Source of the DNA: Telluria aromaticivorans
GTDB taxonomy: Bacteria; Pseudomonadota; Gammaproteobacteria; Burkholderiales; Burkholderiaceae_D
Assembly (NCBI RefSeq): GCF_013003915.1
Contig: NZ_JABAIV010000001.1
Span: 992,001-1,056,000, forward strand
Direction: 5' to 3'
DNA: 64,000 bases
Shown one piece after another: positions 25,253 to 33,954 of the stretch; the stretch's first letter is position 1; each line of letters opens with the position of its first letter. The notes under the pieces are model-generated. The model ran no database searches. It had not been told where the DNA came from and worked only from the letters and a program-made list of their open reading frames with translations. Position numbers and translations under genes: made by a program.

Positions 25253-28108
25253 TCACTTCGTGAGAATGAATCCTTTCAGCTTCGAGAACGCGGTTTCCAG
25301 CAGTTCCTTTTGCTGCGCCACGTGCTTGTCGGCATAGCCGACCGCAGGGGACGCCGATGCCGGCCGGCCGGCATAGGCCAGGCGCTGGCCATCTTCCAGG
25401 CTTTCGAAGATGTTGTGCTGGATCTGGAACCACGGGCCCTGGTTCTGCGGCTCGTCCTGCACCCACACCACCTCAAGCGCATTGCTGAACTTCTTCAGTT
25501 CGGCGGCGAACGACTTGTGCGGGAACGGATACATCTGCTCGATACGCACGATGGCGGTATCCGTCGTGCCACGGGTCTTGCGCGAATTGACCAGGTCATA
25601 ATAAACCTTGCCCGAGCAGACCAGCACGCGCTTGACCTTGCTCGCATCGATCTTCTCGTCCACTTCGCCGATCACGGTCTGGAAACCGCCCTTGGCCAGG
25701 TCGGTCAGCGGCGAGCCGGCGTCCTTGTTACGCAGCAGCGACTTCGGCGTGAAGATGACCAGCGGCTTGCGGAACTGGCGCACCATCTGGCGGCGCAGCA
25801 GGTGGAAGATCTGCGCGGCCGTGGTCGGCTGCACCACTTGCATGTTGTTGTCTGCGCACAGCTGCAGGAAGCGCTCGATACGGGCCGACGAGTGCTCCGG
25901 ACCCTGGCCTTCGTAGCCATGCGGGAGCATCATCACCAGGCCCGAGGCGCGGCCCCATTTCACTTCGCCGGAAGCGATGAACTGGTCGATGACGACCTGG
26001 GCGCCGTTGACGAAGTCGCCGAACTGGGCTTCCCAGATGGTGAGGGTGTTCGGTTCGGCGGTCGAGAAGCCGTACTCGAAGGCGAGCACCGCTTCTTCCG
26101 ACAGCACCGAGTCGATCACGGTGAAGTTGGCCTGGTTGTCCGAGACGTTGGCCAGCGGCAGGTAGATGCCCTGGTCCCAGCGCTCGCGGTTCTGGTCGTG
26201 CAGCACGGCGTGGCGGTGCACGAAGGTGCCGCGGCCGGCATCCTGGCCCGACAGGCGGATCGCATAGCCCGACGACAGCAGCGAGGCGAACGCGAGGTGC
26301 TCGCCCATGCCCCAGTCGAGGTTGACTTCGCCCTTGCCCATGTTGCCGCGGTCGTTCAGGACCTTGTCGACCAGCGAGTGCGGCTTGAAGTCTTCCGGCA
26401 CCTTGGTGATGCGTTCGGCCAGGCGCTTCAGTTCGGTCATCGGCACGGCGGTATCGGCCGCGTCGGTCCACTTCTTGTTCAGGAACGGCGCCCAGTCGAC
26501 GGCGTACTTGTTCTTGAAGTTGGTCAGCACCGGATCGACCGTATGCTTGCCGGCGTCCATCGCATTGCGGTAGGCGGCGACCAGCTGGTCACCGCCGTCG
26601 GCCGGGATGCTGCCTTGCGCGGACAGCTTCTCCGCGTACAGCTTGCGGGTGCCAGGGTGCTTGGCGATCTTCTTGTACATCAGCGGCTGGGTGAGCGCGG
26701 GGGTGTCCTGCTCGTTGTGGCCCAGCTTGCGGTAGCAGACGATGTCGACGACGACGTCCTTGCCGAACTCGGTGCGGTAGTCCATCGCGATCTGCGAAGC
26801 CATCACGACCGCTTCCGGATCGTCGGCGTTCACGTGCAGCACCGGTGCTTCGATCATCTTGACGACGTCCGAGCAGTACAGGGTCGAGCGCGCATCGCGC
26901 GGGTCCGAGGTGGTGAAGCCGATCTGGTTGTTGATAACGATGTGGACGGTGCCGCCGGTGCCGTAGCCGCGGGTCTGGGCCAGGTTCAGGGTTTCCATGA
27001 CCACGCCCTGGCCGGCGAATGCGGCGTCGCCGTGCACCAGGATCGGCAGCACTTCCTTGCCCTTGCGGTCGCCGCGGCGTTCCATGCGCGCCTTGACCGA
27101 ACCTTCGACGACCGGGTTCACGATTTCCAGGTGCGATGGGTTGAAGGCCAGCGACAGGTGGACCGGGCCGCCGGGGGTCGAGATATCGCTCGAGAAGCCC
27201 TGGTGGTATTTGACGTCGCCCGATGGCAGGTCGTCGGCGTGCTTGCCTTCGAATTCTTCGAACAGGTCGGCCGGCGACTTGCCCAGGGTGTTGACCAGCA
27301 CGTTCAGGCGGCCGCGGTGGGCCATGCCGATGACGATCTCCTGCACGCCTTTTTCACCGGCGCGCTGGATCACTTCGTCCATCGAGGCGATGAAGGACTC
27401 GCCGCCCTCCAGCGAGAAACGCTTGGCGCCGACGTATTTGGTGTGGAGGTAGCGTTCCAGGCCTTCGGCCGCGGTCAGGCGCTCGAGGATGTGCTTTTTC
27501 TTTTCCAGCGTGAAGGCCGGGGTCGAGCGGGTGCTCTCCAGGCGTTCCTGCAGCCAGCGCTTTTCGGTCGGGTCGCTGATGTACATGAACTCGGCGCCGA
27601 TCGAGCGGCAGTAAGTATCACGCAGCATGTTCAGGATGTCGCGCAGGGGCGCGGTTTCCTTGCCGAAGTAGGTATTGCTGATGTTGAAGACGGTGTCGAG
27701 GTCCGCTTCGGTGAAGCCGTAGAAGCTTGGATCGAGCTCTGGCAGTGGCGGACGTTCCTGGCGCTGCAGCGGGTCCAGGTTGGCCCAGCGCGAGCCGAGG
27801 TAGCGATAGGCGGCGATCAGCTGGGTGACGGCGACGCGCTTGCGGCCGAGTTCCGCGTCGGTCGAGGCGACCACGGTGCGGATCGGGCCCTGCTTGGCGC
27901 GCTCGGCGAACGAGGCGACCACGGACGAGTGGACCACGTCGGTACGGTTCGAGCCGTCGACGGCAGGCACGTTCTGCATCTGGTCGAAATAGGCGCGCCA
28001 GTTCTCCGGGACCGAGCCTGGATTGTTCAGGTACGCTTCGTATAACTCTTCCACATACGGCGCATTACCGCCGAACAGGTACGAGTTCGCATTCTGTTGC
28101 TGCATCAT
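25253..28108 (-). CDS. odhA: 2-oxoglutarate dehydrogenase E1 component
   Basis: Thiamine-diphosphate-dependent decarboxylase (sucA) that starts the 2-oxoglutarate dehydrogenase reaction. The 951-residue product begins MMQQQNANSYLFGGNAPYVEELYE, as in beta/gamma-proteobacterial SucA. It contains GMAHRGRLNVLVNTLGKSP (substrate/ThDP site), VVDIVCYRKLGHNEQDTPA and the transketolase-like C-terminal half (AVLAFEYGFSTAEPNTLTIWEAQFGDF, LPHGYEGQGPEHSSARIERFLQL). First gene of the odh operon. The promoter should lie in 28109-28364, which otherwise contains no gene. Confidence 0.98.
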   Translation of the reverse strand: MMQQQNANSYLFGGNAPYVEELYEAYLNNPGSVPENWRAYFDQMQNVPAVDGSNRTDVVHSSVVASFAERAKQGPIRTVVASTDAELGRKRVAVTQLIAAYRYLGSRWANLDPLQRQERPPLPELDPSFYGFTEADLDTVFNISNTYFGKETAPLRDILNMLRDTYCRSIGAEFMYISDPTEKRWLQERLESTRSTPAFTLEKKKHILERLTAAEGLERYLHTKYVGAKRFSLEGGESFIASMDEVIQRAGEKGVQEIVIGMAHRGRLNVLVNTLGKSPADLFEEFEGKHADDLPSGDVKYHQGFSSDISTPGGPVHLSLAFNPSHLEIVNPVVEGSVKARMERRGDRKGKEVLPILVHGDAAFAGQGVVMETLNLAQTRGYGTGGTVHIVINNQIGFTTSDPRDARSTLYCSDVVKMIEAPVLHVNADDPEAVVMASQIAMDYRTEFGKDVVVDIVCYRKLGHNEQDTPALTQPLMYKKIAKHPGTRKLYAEKLSAQGSIPADGGDQLVAAYRNAMDAGKHTVDPVLTNFKNKYAVDWAPFLNKKWTDAADTAVPMTELKRLAERITKVPEDFKPHSLVDKVLNDRGNMGKGEVNLDWGMGEHLAFASLLSSGYAIRLSGQDAGRGTFVHRHAVLHDQNRERWDQGIYLPLANVSDNQANFTVIDSVLSEEAVLAFEYGFSTAEPNTLTIWEAQFGDFVNGAQVVIDQFIASGEVKWGRASGLVMMLPHGYEGQGPEHSSARIERFLQLCADNNMQVVQPTTAAQIFHLLRRQMVRQFRKPLVIFTPKSLLRNKDAGSPLTDLAKGGFQTVIGEVDEKIDASKVKRVLVCSGKVYYDLVNSRKTRGTTDTAIVRIEQMYPFPHKSFAAELKKFSNALEVVWVQDEPQNQGPWFQIQHNIFESLEDGQRLAYAGRPASASPAVGYADKHVAQQKELLETAFSKLKGFILTK

Positions 28109-28354
28109 TCTTGCTCACCTTTCTTCGCGCTTCGCGAGTTTGGGGCGGGTTTAGGTAACCTTCCGCGACACGGCCTGACCGGTTAGCGGACGCACTACTA
28201 CTCAAGTTGTGGGGAAGGACGTATTTCTATAAAGCCAGTGGCAATCGGACCACTACAGCCAATCAGCACACGTTATTGTAACGCAAGCTCACATGCAGGG
28301 CAGATCAGCAGCGCCGAATTATTTGTTTCCGTATGTAAAGAACACACAAGCTGG

Positions 28355-28385
28355 TTGACCACGTAAATGATAATCGTTATCATTT
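28355..28385 (+). promoter_or_regulatory. Fur box overlapping a sigma-70-like promoter
   Basis: Inverted repeat AAATGATAA-TCG-TTATCATTT at 28365-28385, very close to the Fur consensus. A promoter can be read as TTGACC (28355-28360), 17 bp, TATCAT (28378-28383), so bound Fur would cover the -10 box. The first gene starts at 28390, only 4 bp beyond the palindrome. This makes iron repression of the following operon very likely. Confidence 0.88.
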
Positions 28386-28389
28386 AAAG

Positions 28390-29061
28390 ATGAGCTCAAC
28401 CGGAACATCCTCCTCAGCGCCTGTCGCGCCCGCCTCTGCCTTGCCGGGTGCTCGCCGCGCCGTCTTCCTCAAGCAGTTGCATCAATGGCACTGGATCAGC
28501 TCGGCGATCTGCCTGATGGCCATGCTGCTGTTCAGCTTTACCGGCTTTACCCTGAACCACGCTTCCCAGATCGAGTCCAAGCCGGTCGTGACGCGCCTGA
28601 AGGCCGAGTTGCCGGAGCCGCTGCGCGCCCAGTTGGAAGCGTACGCCGCGGGACACGCCGACGCCGAAGTGCCATTGCCGAGCGAGCTGGCCGACTGGGC
28701 CAACGGCGCCTTCCCGGTCGACGTGCGCGGCAAGCGCGCCGAGTGGAGCGAGGAAGACGCCTATATCGCCCTGCCCCGTCCCGGCGGCGACGCCTGGCTG
28801 CGCATCGCGGCCGACGGCGCGGCCGAATACGAGCGTACCGACCGCGGCTGGATCTCCTGGCTCAACGACATGCACAAGGGCCGCAATACCGGCACCGTGT
28901 GGAGCTGGTTCATCGACATCTTCTCGATCGCCTGCGTGGTGTTCTGCATTACCGGTTTCCTGATCATGAAATACCACGCGGCCAACCGGCCGTCGACCTG
29001 GCCGGTGATCGGCTTCGGCATCCTGCTGCCAGCCCTGCTGGCGCTGCTGTTCGTGCACTGA
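28390..29061 (+). CDS. PepSY-associated transmembrane protein
   Basis: A 223-residue inner-membrane protein. The first helix follows the motif FLKQLHQWHWISSAICLMAM and ends in TLNHASQIE. A periplasmic loop (about residues 65-150) contains WLNDMHKGRNTGTVWSWFIDI, and further C-terminal helices are present (FSIACVVFCITGFLIM, VIGFGILLPALLALLFV). This layout and the paired histidines are typical of the PepSY_TM group found with siderophore receptors and flavin reductases. It is the first gene of the Fur-controlled operon. No ribosome site is seen because the Fur box abuts the ATG; translation may be leaderless. A role in transmembrane electron transfer is inferred from the operon. Confidence 0.85.
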   Translation: MSSTGTSSSAPVAPASALPGARRAVFLKQLHQWHWISSAICLMAMLLFSFTGFTLNHASQIESKPVVTRLKAELPEPLRAQLEAYAAGHADAEVPLPSELADWANGAFPVDVRGKRAEWSEEDAYIALPRPGGDAWLRIAADGAAEYERTDRGWISWLNDMHKGRNTGTVWSWFIDIFSIACVVFCITGFLIMKYHAANRPSTWPVIGFGILLPALLALLFVH

Positions 29062-29114
29062 GTTTGAAGTATTTGCTTAGCTTCTAATTACTACACTATA
29101 TATAAGGCGAACTA

Positions 29115-29618
29115 ATGAAACTGTCCCACTCGCTCGCACTCACCCTGCCGCTCGCATCCGGCTGGGCCGTCGCTGCCGACCTGTCCGTGAAGTTCGAACT
29201 GCCGCAGATGAACGTGGCCGAGTACCACAAGCCTTATGTCGCGATCTGGATCGAAAAGGGCGACGGCAGCGTGGCCTCGAACCTGGCGGTGCTGTACGAC
29301 GTCAAGAAAAAGGACAAGGCCGGCGAAAAGTGGATCAAGGACCTGCGCACCTGGTGGCGCAAGGGGGGCAAGGACCTCAGCCTGCCGATGGACGGCGTCA
29401 GCGGCGCGACCAAGGCCGCCGGCAGCCACACGATGAACTTCGCCGGCGCCACCAATAAACTGGCGGCCGGCGAGTACAAGCTGGTGGTGGAAGCATCGCG
29501 CGAGGCGGGCGGCCGCGAACTGGTGCGGGTGCCGTTCACCCTGCCGGGCAAGGGCAAGCTCGCGGCCAATAGCGCGGGCAAGGAAGAACTCGGCGCCGTA
29601 TCGATCGCCATCCAATAA
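29115..29618 (+). CDS. DUF2271 exported protein with flavinylation-like motif
   Basis: A 167-residue protein with a Sec signal peptide (cleavage near AVAADLS, about residue 20) and a DUF2271 domain (PYVAIWIEKGDGSVASNLAVLYD, WIKDLRTWWRKGG). Residues 92-103 read MDGVSGATKAAG. This matches the D-x-x-S-G-A-T pattern that ApbE enzymes modify by attaching FMN to the Thr (here T99). An ApbE gene lies two genes downstream, so covalent flavin loading is a reasonable prediction. The ribosome site is AAGGCGA. Exact redox partner is unknown. Confidence 0.85.
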   Translation: MKLSHSLALTLPLASGWAVAADLSVKFELPQMNVAEYHKPYVAIWIEKGDGSVASNLAVLYDVKKKDKAGEKWIKDLRTWWRKGGKDLSLPMDGVSGATKAAGSHTMNFAGATNKLAAGEYKLVVEASREAGGRELVRVPFTLPGKGKLAANSAGKEELGAVSIAIQ

Positions 29619-29638
29619 CCGACAAGCCGGAGACCACG

Positions 29639-30454
29639 ATGAACCACCTCGTCAAGAAGACCGTCCTCACCCTCAGCCTGGCCAGCCTGTCCTTCGCCGC
29701 CAGCGCCCACCGCGGCTGGATCCTGCCTTCCACCACCTTCGTCGAGAAGGAAGAAGCCTGGGTCACGCTCGACGGCGCCATCTCGGAAGGCCTGTTCGAA
29801 TTCGACCACGTCCCGCTGCGCATGGAAAACGTGACCGTTACCGATCCGGACGGCGCCACCAGCGCCCTCAGCGGCGCCGTGCTGGGCAAGGTCCGCGCCA
29901 CGGTCGACCTGCGCCTGCCGAAGGACGGCACCTACCGCATCGCGATGGTCAACCACAACGTCATGGGCAGCTACAAGCTCAATGGCGAAGTAAAACGCTT
30001 CCGCGGCACCGAGGCCAGCGTGGCCAAGGAAATCCCGGCCGGCGCCACCGATGTACAAAAGTCCGTCACCCACGCCCGCCTCGAGACCTTCGTCTCGGCC
30101 AACAAGCTGTCCAACGGGGCACTCAAGCCGAGCGGCGACGGCCTGGAGCTGGTGCCGGTCACCAATCCGAACGACCTGCGCGCCGGCGAAACTGCGAAGT
30201 TCCGCTTCCAGTTAGATGGCAAGCCGCTGCCGAACTTCCCGTTCTCGCTGGTGCCGGGCGGCGTCAAGTTCCGCGGCACGATCGGCGAAATCCGCGTGGT
30301 CACCGATGCCAAGGGCGAAGCCAGCTTCAAGCTGCCGGAACCGAACCGCTACTGGGTCAGCGCCAAGTTCCCGGTCGAGCAGGCCAAGGGACCGGGCGAA
30401 CCGGGTTCGCGCCGCTACGCCTACTCGGCCACGCTCGAAGTGCTGCCGGAGTAA
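29639..30454 (+). CDS. DUF4198 exported protein
   Basis: A 271-residue protein with a signal peptide ending SASA at about residue 22 and a mature N terminus beginning HRGWILPSTTFVEKEEAWVTLDGAISEGLFEFDH, characteristic of DUF4198 proteins. The second half has an Ig-like beta region (LRAGETAKFRFQLDGKPLPNFPFSLV, AKGEASFKLPEPNRYWVSAKFP). Histidines near the mature N terminus suggest metal binding, as proposed for the family. It is 20 bp downstream of the DUF2271 gene and 7 bp upstream of apbE, inside the iron-regulated operon. Confidence 0.87.
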   Translation: MNHLVKKTVLTLSLASLSFAASAHRGWILPSTTFVEKEEAWVTLDGAISEGLFEFDHVPLRMENVTVTDPDGATSALSGAVLGKVRATVDLRLPKDGTYRIAMVNHNVMGSYKLNGEVKRFRGTEASVAKEIPAGATDVQKSVTHARLETFVSANKLSNGALKPSGDGLELVPVTNPNDLRAGETAKFRFQLDGKPLPNFPFSLVPGGVKFRGTIGEIRVVTDAKGEASFKLPEPNRYWVSAKFPVEQAKGPGEPGSRRYAYSATLEVLPE

Positions 30455-30461
30455 CAGCAGC

Positions 30462-31466
30462 ATGCGCGACGTCCTGGTTCCGCTCGATATCGACCCGGTA
30501 GCGCCGCCCCTGGGCAGCCAGCTGCGCAAGGCGGCCGGGCGGACGATGGGCACAAGCTGGTCGGCGCAGATGGTCGTCCCAAGCGGCGTCACGGCCGACC
30601 TCGACGCGGCGCTGCGCCGCGAACTGGACGAGATCGTCGCGCAGATGAGCCACTGGGAGGAAGGCTCCCTGCTCTCGCGCTACAACCGCGCGCCGGGCGG
30701 CAGCTGGCATGCGCTGCCGCCGCAGTTCTTCGACGTGATCGATTTCGCGCTGCGGGTGCACGACGACACCGGCGGCGCCTACGATCCGGCCGCTGGCGCG
30801 CTGGTCAAGCTGTGGGGGTTTGGTCCTGTCAGCCGCTACGACCAGGCCGGGTTTCATGCGCCGGCGCCGGGTGCCGTGGCCGCGGCCGTGGCGGCGCGCG
30901 CTTCAAGCACGCCGCAGCTCGACCGCGTTGGCCGGCGCCTGCTGCAGCCGGGCGGCGCAATTCTCGATTTTTCATCGAGCGCCAAGGGCTATGCGGTGGA
31001 CCGCCTCGCTATCTGCCTCGAACGCCACGGCATCAAACACTACCTGGTAGAAGTCGGCGGCGAACTGCGCGGCGCCGGCGTCAAACCGGGCGGCGATCCG
31101 TGGTGGGTCGAGATCGAAGGCGTGCCCGATGCTGGTGACGCCATGCAGCCGATCGTCGCGCTGCACGGGCTGGCCATCGCGACCTCGGGCGACTACCGAA
31201 GCTATTACCAGCACGGCCCGCGCCGCGCCTCGCACACGCTCGACCCGCGCAGCGGCCACCCGATCGCCAACGACGTTGCCTCCTGCACGGTGGTGACCAG
31301 CACCTGCATGGCGGCCGATGCGCTGTCGACCGCACTGGGCGTGATGGGGGTCGATACCGGAATCGCCTTTGCCGATGCGCGCGGCATCGCGGCCCGCTAC
31401 CTGCTGCGCAGCGATGGCGGCCTGCTCGAGTTCACCTCCGCCGCCTGGCGCAAGCTGCTGCAATGA
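30462..31466 (+). CDS. apbE: FAD:protein FMN transferase (ApbE)
   Basis: Enzyme that transfers FMN from FAD to a threonine of extracytoplasmic flavoproteins. The 334-residue product contains the ApbE motifs AAGRTMGTSWSAQM, SHWEEGSLLSRYNR, DPAAGALVKLWGFGP, FSSSAKGYAVDRLA, VEVGGELRGAGVKPGG, GLAIATSGDYRSYY and SHTLDPRSGHPI followed by CMAADALSTALGVMG. The ATG at 30462 lies 7 bp after the DUF4198 stop. An upstream in-frame extension would overlap that gene and is rejected. No clear signal peptide is seen, so the cellular side on which it acts is uncertain. The probable target is the DUF2271 protein of the same operon. Confidence 0.93.
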   Translation: MRDVLVPLDIDPVAPPLGSQLRKAAGRTMGTSWSAQMVVPSGVTADLDAALRRELDEIVAQMSHWEEGSLLSRYNRAPGGSWHALPPQFFDVIDFALRVHDDTGGAYDPAAGALVKLWGFGPVSRYDQAGFHAPAPGAVAAAVAARASSTPQLDRVGRRLLQPGGAILDFSSSAKGYAVDRLAICLERHGIKHYLVEVGGELRGAGVKPGGDPWWVEIEGVPDAGDAMQPIVALHGLAIATSGDYRSYYQHGPRRASHTLDPRSGHPIANDVASCTVVTSTCMAADALSTALGVMGVDTGIAFADARGIAARYLLRSDGGLLEFTSAAWRKLLQ

Positions 31467-32815
31467 TGACGATCGATCCAATACGCTGGGGTAGCGCGCT
31501 GGCCCTGTTCGCCACTTACCTGGGCATGTGCCTCGCGATCTGGCGCGCCCGCGATGCGCGCCGCATCGGGCGTAAGCTCGGTCAGGCCGGGACTGCCGAC
31601 TGGCTGGTGGTCCATGCCAGCCAGACCGGCAGCGCCGAATACCTGGCCGAACGCACTGCCGCCCTGCTTTCCACCGGCGGCTTGCTGGCGCGCTCCGTGT
31701 GCATGTCGGAGCTTGGCTTTGACGCGCTGGCATCCAGCGGCCGCATCCTCTTCATCGCCAGCACCTATGGCGAAGGCGACGCACCCGATTCCGGCGCGCG
31801 TTTCTCAAGCATCACGATGGCCGCCGCGCCGGAACTCTCGCACCTGCACTACGCGGTGCTGGCGCTGGGCGACAGCACATACAAGAACTACTGCGGCTTC
31901 GGCCGCGCCCTGGACGGCTGGCTCGCGGCGCACGGGGCCACGGCGCTGTTCGAGCGCGTCGACGTCGACCGCGGCGATGACGCGGCACTCGCCGAATGGC
32001 AGCACCAGGTCAGCCGCCTCGCCGGCACCAGCGATGCGCCCGACTGGGAGGCGCCCGCTTATGGCGACTGGCGCATCGCCGGCCGCACCCTGGCCAACCC
32101 CGGCAGCGCCGGCGCCCCGCTCTACCGGATCGCGCTCGTACCGGTAGACGGCGCCCTGCCCGCATGGGAAGCCGGCGACCTGGCCCAGGTCAGCGCACCG
32201 GGCGACCCGGAGCATCCGCGCGAATACTCGATTGCATCGCTTCCGTCCGAGGGCCACTTGGCGCTGCTGGTACGCCTGCAGCGGCGCGAAGACGGCAGCC
32301 TCGGCGCCGCCTCCGGCTGGCTGTGCGACGGCGCCGCGATGAATGACCTGGTCCGCCTGCGCATCCGCGCCCACCAGCGCTTCCGCCTGAACGGGAACGC
32401 GGCGCGCCCGCTGGTCGCGATCGGCAACGGCAGCGGCCTGGCCGGCTTGCGCGCCCTGCTCAAGTCGCGCATCGACGCCGGCAAGGGCGACAACTGGCTG
32501 CTGTTCGGCGAACGCAATGCCGCGCACGACTTCCTGTGCCGCGAAGAGCTGCAGGGCTGGCTGGCCTCGGGTTCGCTGGCGCGGCTCGACCTGGCGTTTT
32601 CGCGCGACCAGGCGACGGCGCGGTATGTGCAGCACCTGGTACGCGGGCAGGCGGATGAATTGCGCGGCTGGATAGCTCGCGGTGCGGCGATTTATGTGTG
32701 CGGCAGTTTGCAGGGCATGGCGGGTGGCGTGCATGAGGCGCTGGTCGAGGTGCTGGGTGCGGAGGCGCTCGAAGCGCTGACGGCGGAAGGTCGCTATCGC
32801 CGAGACGTGTACTGA
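31463..32815 (+). CDS. Membrane-anchored flavodoxin/FNR-type reductase (sulfite reductase flavoprotein-like)
   Basis: A 450-residue diflavin reductase. An N-terminal helix (WGSALALFATYLGMCLAIW) anchors it. A flavodoxin domain follows (WLVVHASQTGSAEYLAERTAAL, LFIASTYGEGDAPDSG, YAVLALGDSTYKNYCGFGRALD). Next comes an FAD/NADPH domain (HPREYSIASLP, LVAIGNGSGLAGLRALLKSRI, IYVCGSLQGMAGGVHEAL), ending in the typical Tyr (RYRRDVY). It overlaps the apbE stop by 4 bp (ATGA). It would feed NADPH electrons towards the PepSY membrane protein and the flavinylated DUF2271 protein; this order is inferred. A family A repeat follows 11 bp after the stop. Confidence 0.9.
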   Translation: MMTIDPIRWGSALALFATYLGMCLAIWRARDARRIGRKLGQAGTADWLVVHASQTGSAEYLAERTAALLSTGGLLARSVCMSELGFDALASSGRILFIASTYGEGDAPDSGARFSSITMAAAPELSHLHYAVLALGDSTYKNYCGFGRALDGWLAAHGATALFERVDVDRGDDAALAEWQHQVSRLAGTSDAPDWEAPAYGDWRIAGRTLANPGSAGAPLYRIALVPVDGALPAWEAGDLAQVSAPGDPEHPREYSIASLPSEGHLALLVRLQRREDGSLGAASGWLCDGAAMNDLVRLRIRAHQRFRLNGNAARPLVAIGNGSGLAGLRALLKSRIDAGKGDNWLLFGERNAAHDFLCREELQGWLASGSLARLDLAFSRDQATARYVQHLVRGQADELRGWIARGAAIYVCGSLQGMAGGVHEALVEVLGAEALEALTAEGRYRRDVY

Positions 32816-32826
32816 CCCACTGTCCC

Positions 32827-33025
32827 GTAGGGTGGGCAGGTTTCCTGCCCGCGCGTTCAACCATCGGATGATCTTGCGAAATGCCGGCCCTTGGCCTGTT
32901 CGTCAATTCCCATACGTCCGGATTGACGGACATCTCGGACCTAGTACGAAACATCATCAAACGTCCACCAGCGCGTCAACGCAACCGTGATTTGAACGCG
33001 CGGGCGGGAGACCCGCCCACCCTAC
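32827..33025. repeat. Family A intergenic repeat, copy 6 (long variant)
   Basis: Ends GTAGGGTGGGCAGG and GACCCGCCCACCCTAC with the conserved GTGATTTGAACGCGCGGGCG near the right end. The central about 100 bp is unrelated to other copies, so this unit may contain an insertion. With the adjoining terminator it fills the gap from 32816 to 33190. Confidence 0.8.
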
Positions 33026-33064
33026 AACGGCATGACATCCCATCCGTTCATATCGGCCCCACAT

Positions 33065-33104
33065 AAAAAAAGCCAGTGGCCGCACTCCCGTGCAAACCAC
33101 TGGC
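33065..33104 (-). terminator. Rho-independent terminator of the KGG gene
   Basis: On the minus strand GCCAGTGG (33104-33097) pairs with CCACTGGC (33079-33072) and is followed by seven T residues. It lies about 87 bp after the stop codon of the KGG-motif gene. Confidence 0.85.
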
Positions 33105-33190
33105 ATCTCGCCGGCCGCCCTGACTGAGGTCCCACTACGCGTCCTGCGTAAGTGAAACGCTCGGCCTGCAGCCGGTGCCAATCGAACCGA

Positions 33191-33673
33191 TCAGCGCTTG
33201 TCGTTCTTGTGGCTCTGTGCGCCGGCGCGGGCGTGCTGCTCCGGTGTGCCGCCCTGCACCCCACGGCTGGCCTGGTTGCCGCCGCCCTGGTTCTCACTGC
33301 GGCCGCCCTGTTTGCCACCGCCGCTACTGCTCTGGTTATTGCCGCCGCGGCCGCTTTGCTGGCTGCCGCCGCCCTGGTTCTCGCTGCGGCCGCCCTGCTG
33401 GCCGCCGCCACTGCCGCTTTGGTTGTTGCCGTCATTCTTGTGGCTCATCGAGCCTGCACGGCGTGCTTCTTCCGAGGTGAATTCGTGGGCATTGCCCGAT
33501 GCGTGCGCTGCACGGCCGCCTTCGCTGGCGATCTCGCGCTGGCGCTGCGGGTCCATCGATGCAAAGCCGCGATTGCTGGTGTCGCTCTGGTTGTTGCCGC
33601 CCTGGTTACCGCCTTTGTTGCCCTGGTTACCTTGGTTACCGCCTTTGTTGCCGCCTTGATTGTTCGCTGCCAT
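33191..33673 (-). CDS. KGG-motif stress protein (YciG/GsiB-like), low complexity
   Basis: A 160-residue, very hydrophilic protein. The centre has the KGG/GsiB-type segment GFASMDPQRQREIASEGGRAAHASGNAHEFTSEEARRAG. The N terminus (repeats of GGNQGNQGNKGG) and the C terminus (two copies of a block with GGRSENQGGG, then a second HARAGAQSHKN) are Gly/Asn/Gln-rich and intrinsically disordered. KGG proteins are general-stress and desiccation proteins in other bacteria, and the role here is inferred. A strong AGGAGG site precedes the ATG at 33673. The gene has its own terminator. Confidence 0.85.
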   Translation of the reverse strand: MAANNQGGNKGGNQGNQGNKGGNQGGNNQSDTSNRGFASMDPQRQREIASEGGRAAHASGNAHEFTSEEARRAGSMSHKNDGNNQSGSGGGQQGGRSENQGGGSQQSGRGGNNQSSSGGGKQGGRSENQGGGNQASRGVQGGTPEQHARAGAQSHKNDKR

Positions 33674-33954
33674 ATGTTCCTCCTAAGCAATGTGTTCGGT
33701 GGGTCATTAGCCCGCCAAGAAGTGGCTGAGTCAGGAACATCGTAGTCGTCCCAGCCGTGTCCAGCCACCCAAAGACGGCAGTAAGCTTGTAGGAGAATGC
33801 CTTGCCCGACCTGGCTTCTGGTCTGGCAAACTGCGGGCAATTTATTCTGAAAAATTTCACTGCCCCGCCTTGCCTTAGAATACGCTTAAGCACCGTTTTC
33901 ACTAATCGAGAACAAATCAACCCAAGCCCTGTAGTCCGACGCTGACGCGACCTT

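Noticed and set aside
25172..28045. A 957-codon plus-strand frame opposite odhA
   Set aside because: Antisense shadow; odhA shows all expected motifs on the other strand.
33191..33673. Tandem short repeats that might suggest a CRISPR array
   Set aside because: The repeats are in frame, encode Gly/Asn/Gln blocks of the KGG protein and lack regular spacers; no cas genes are present.
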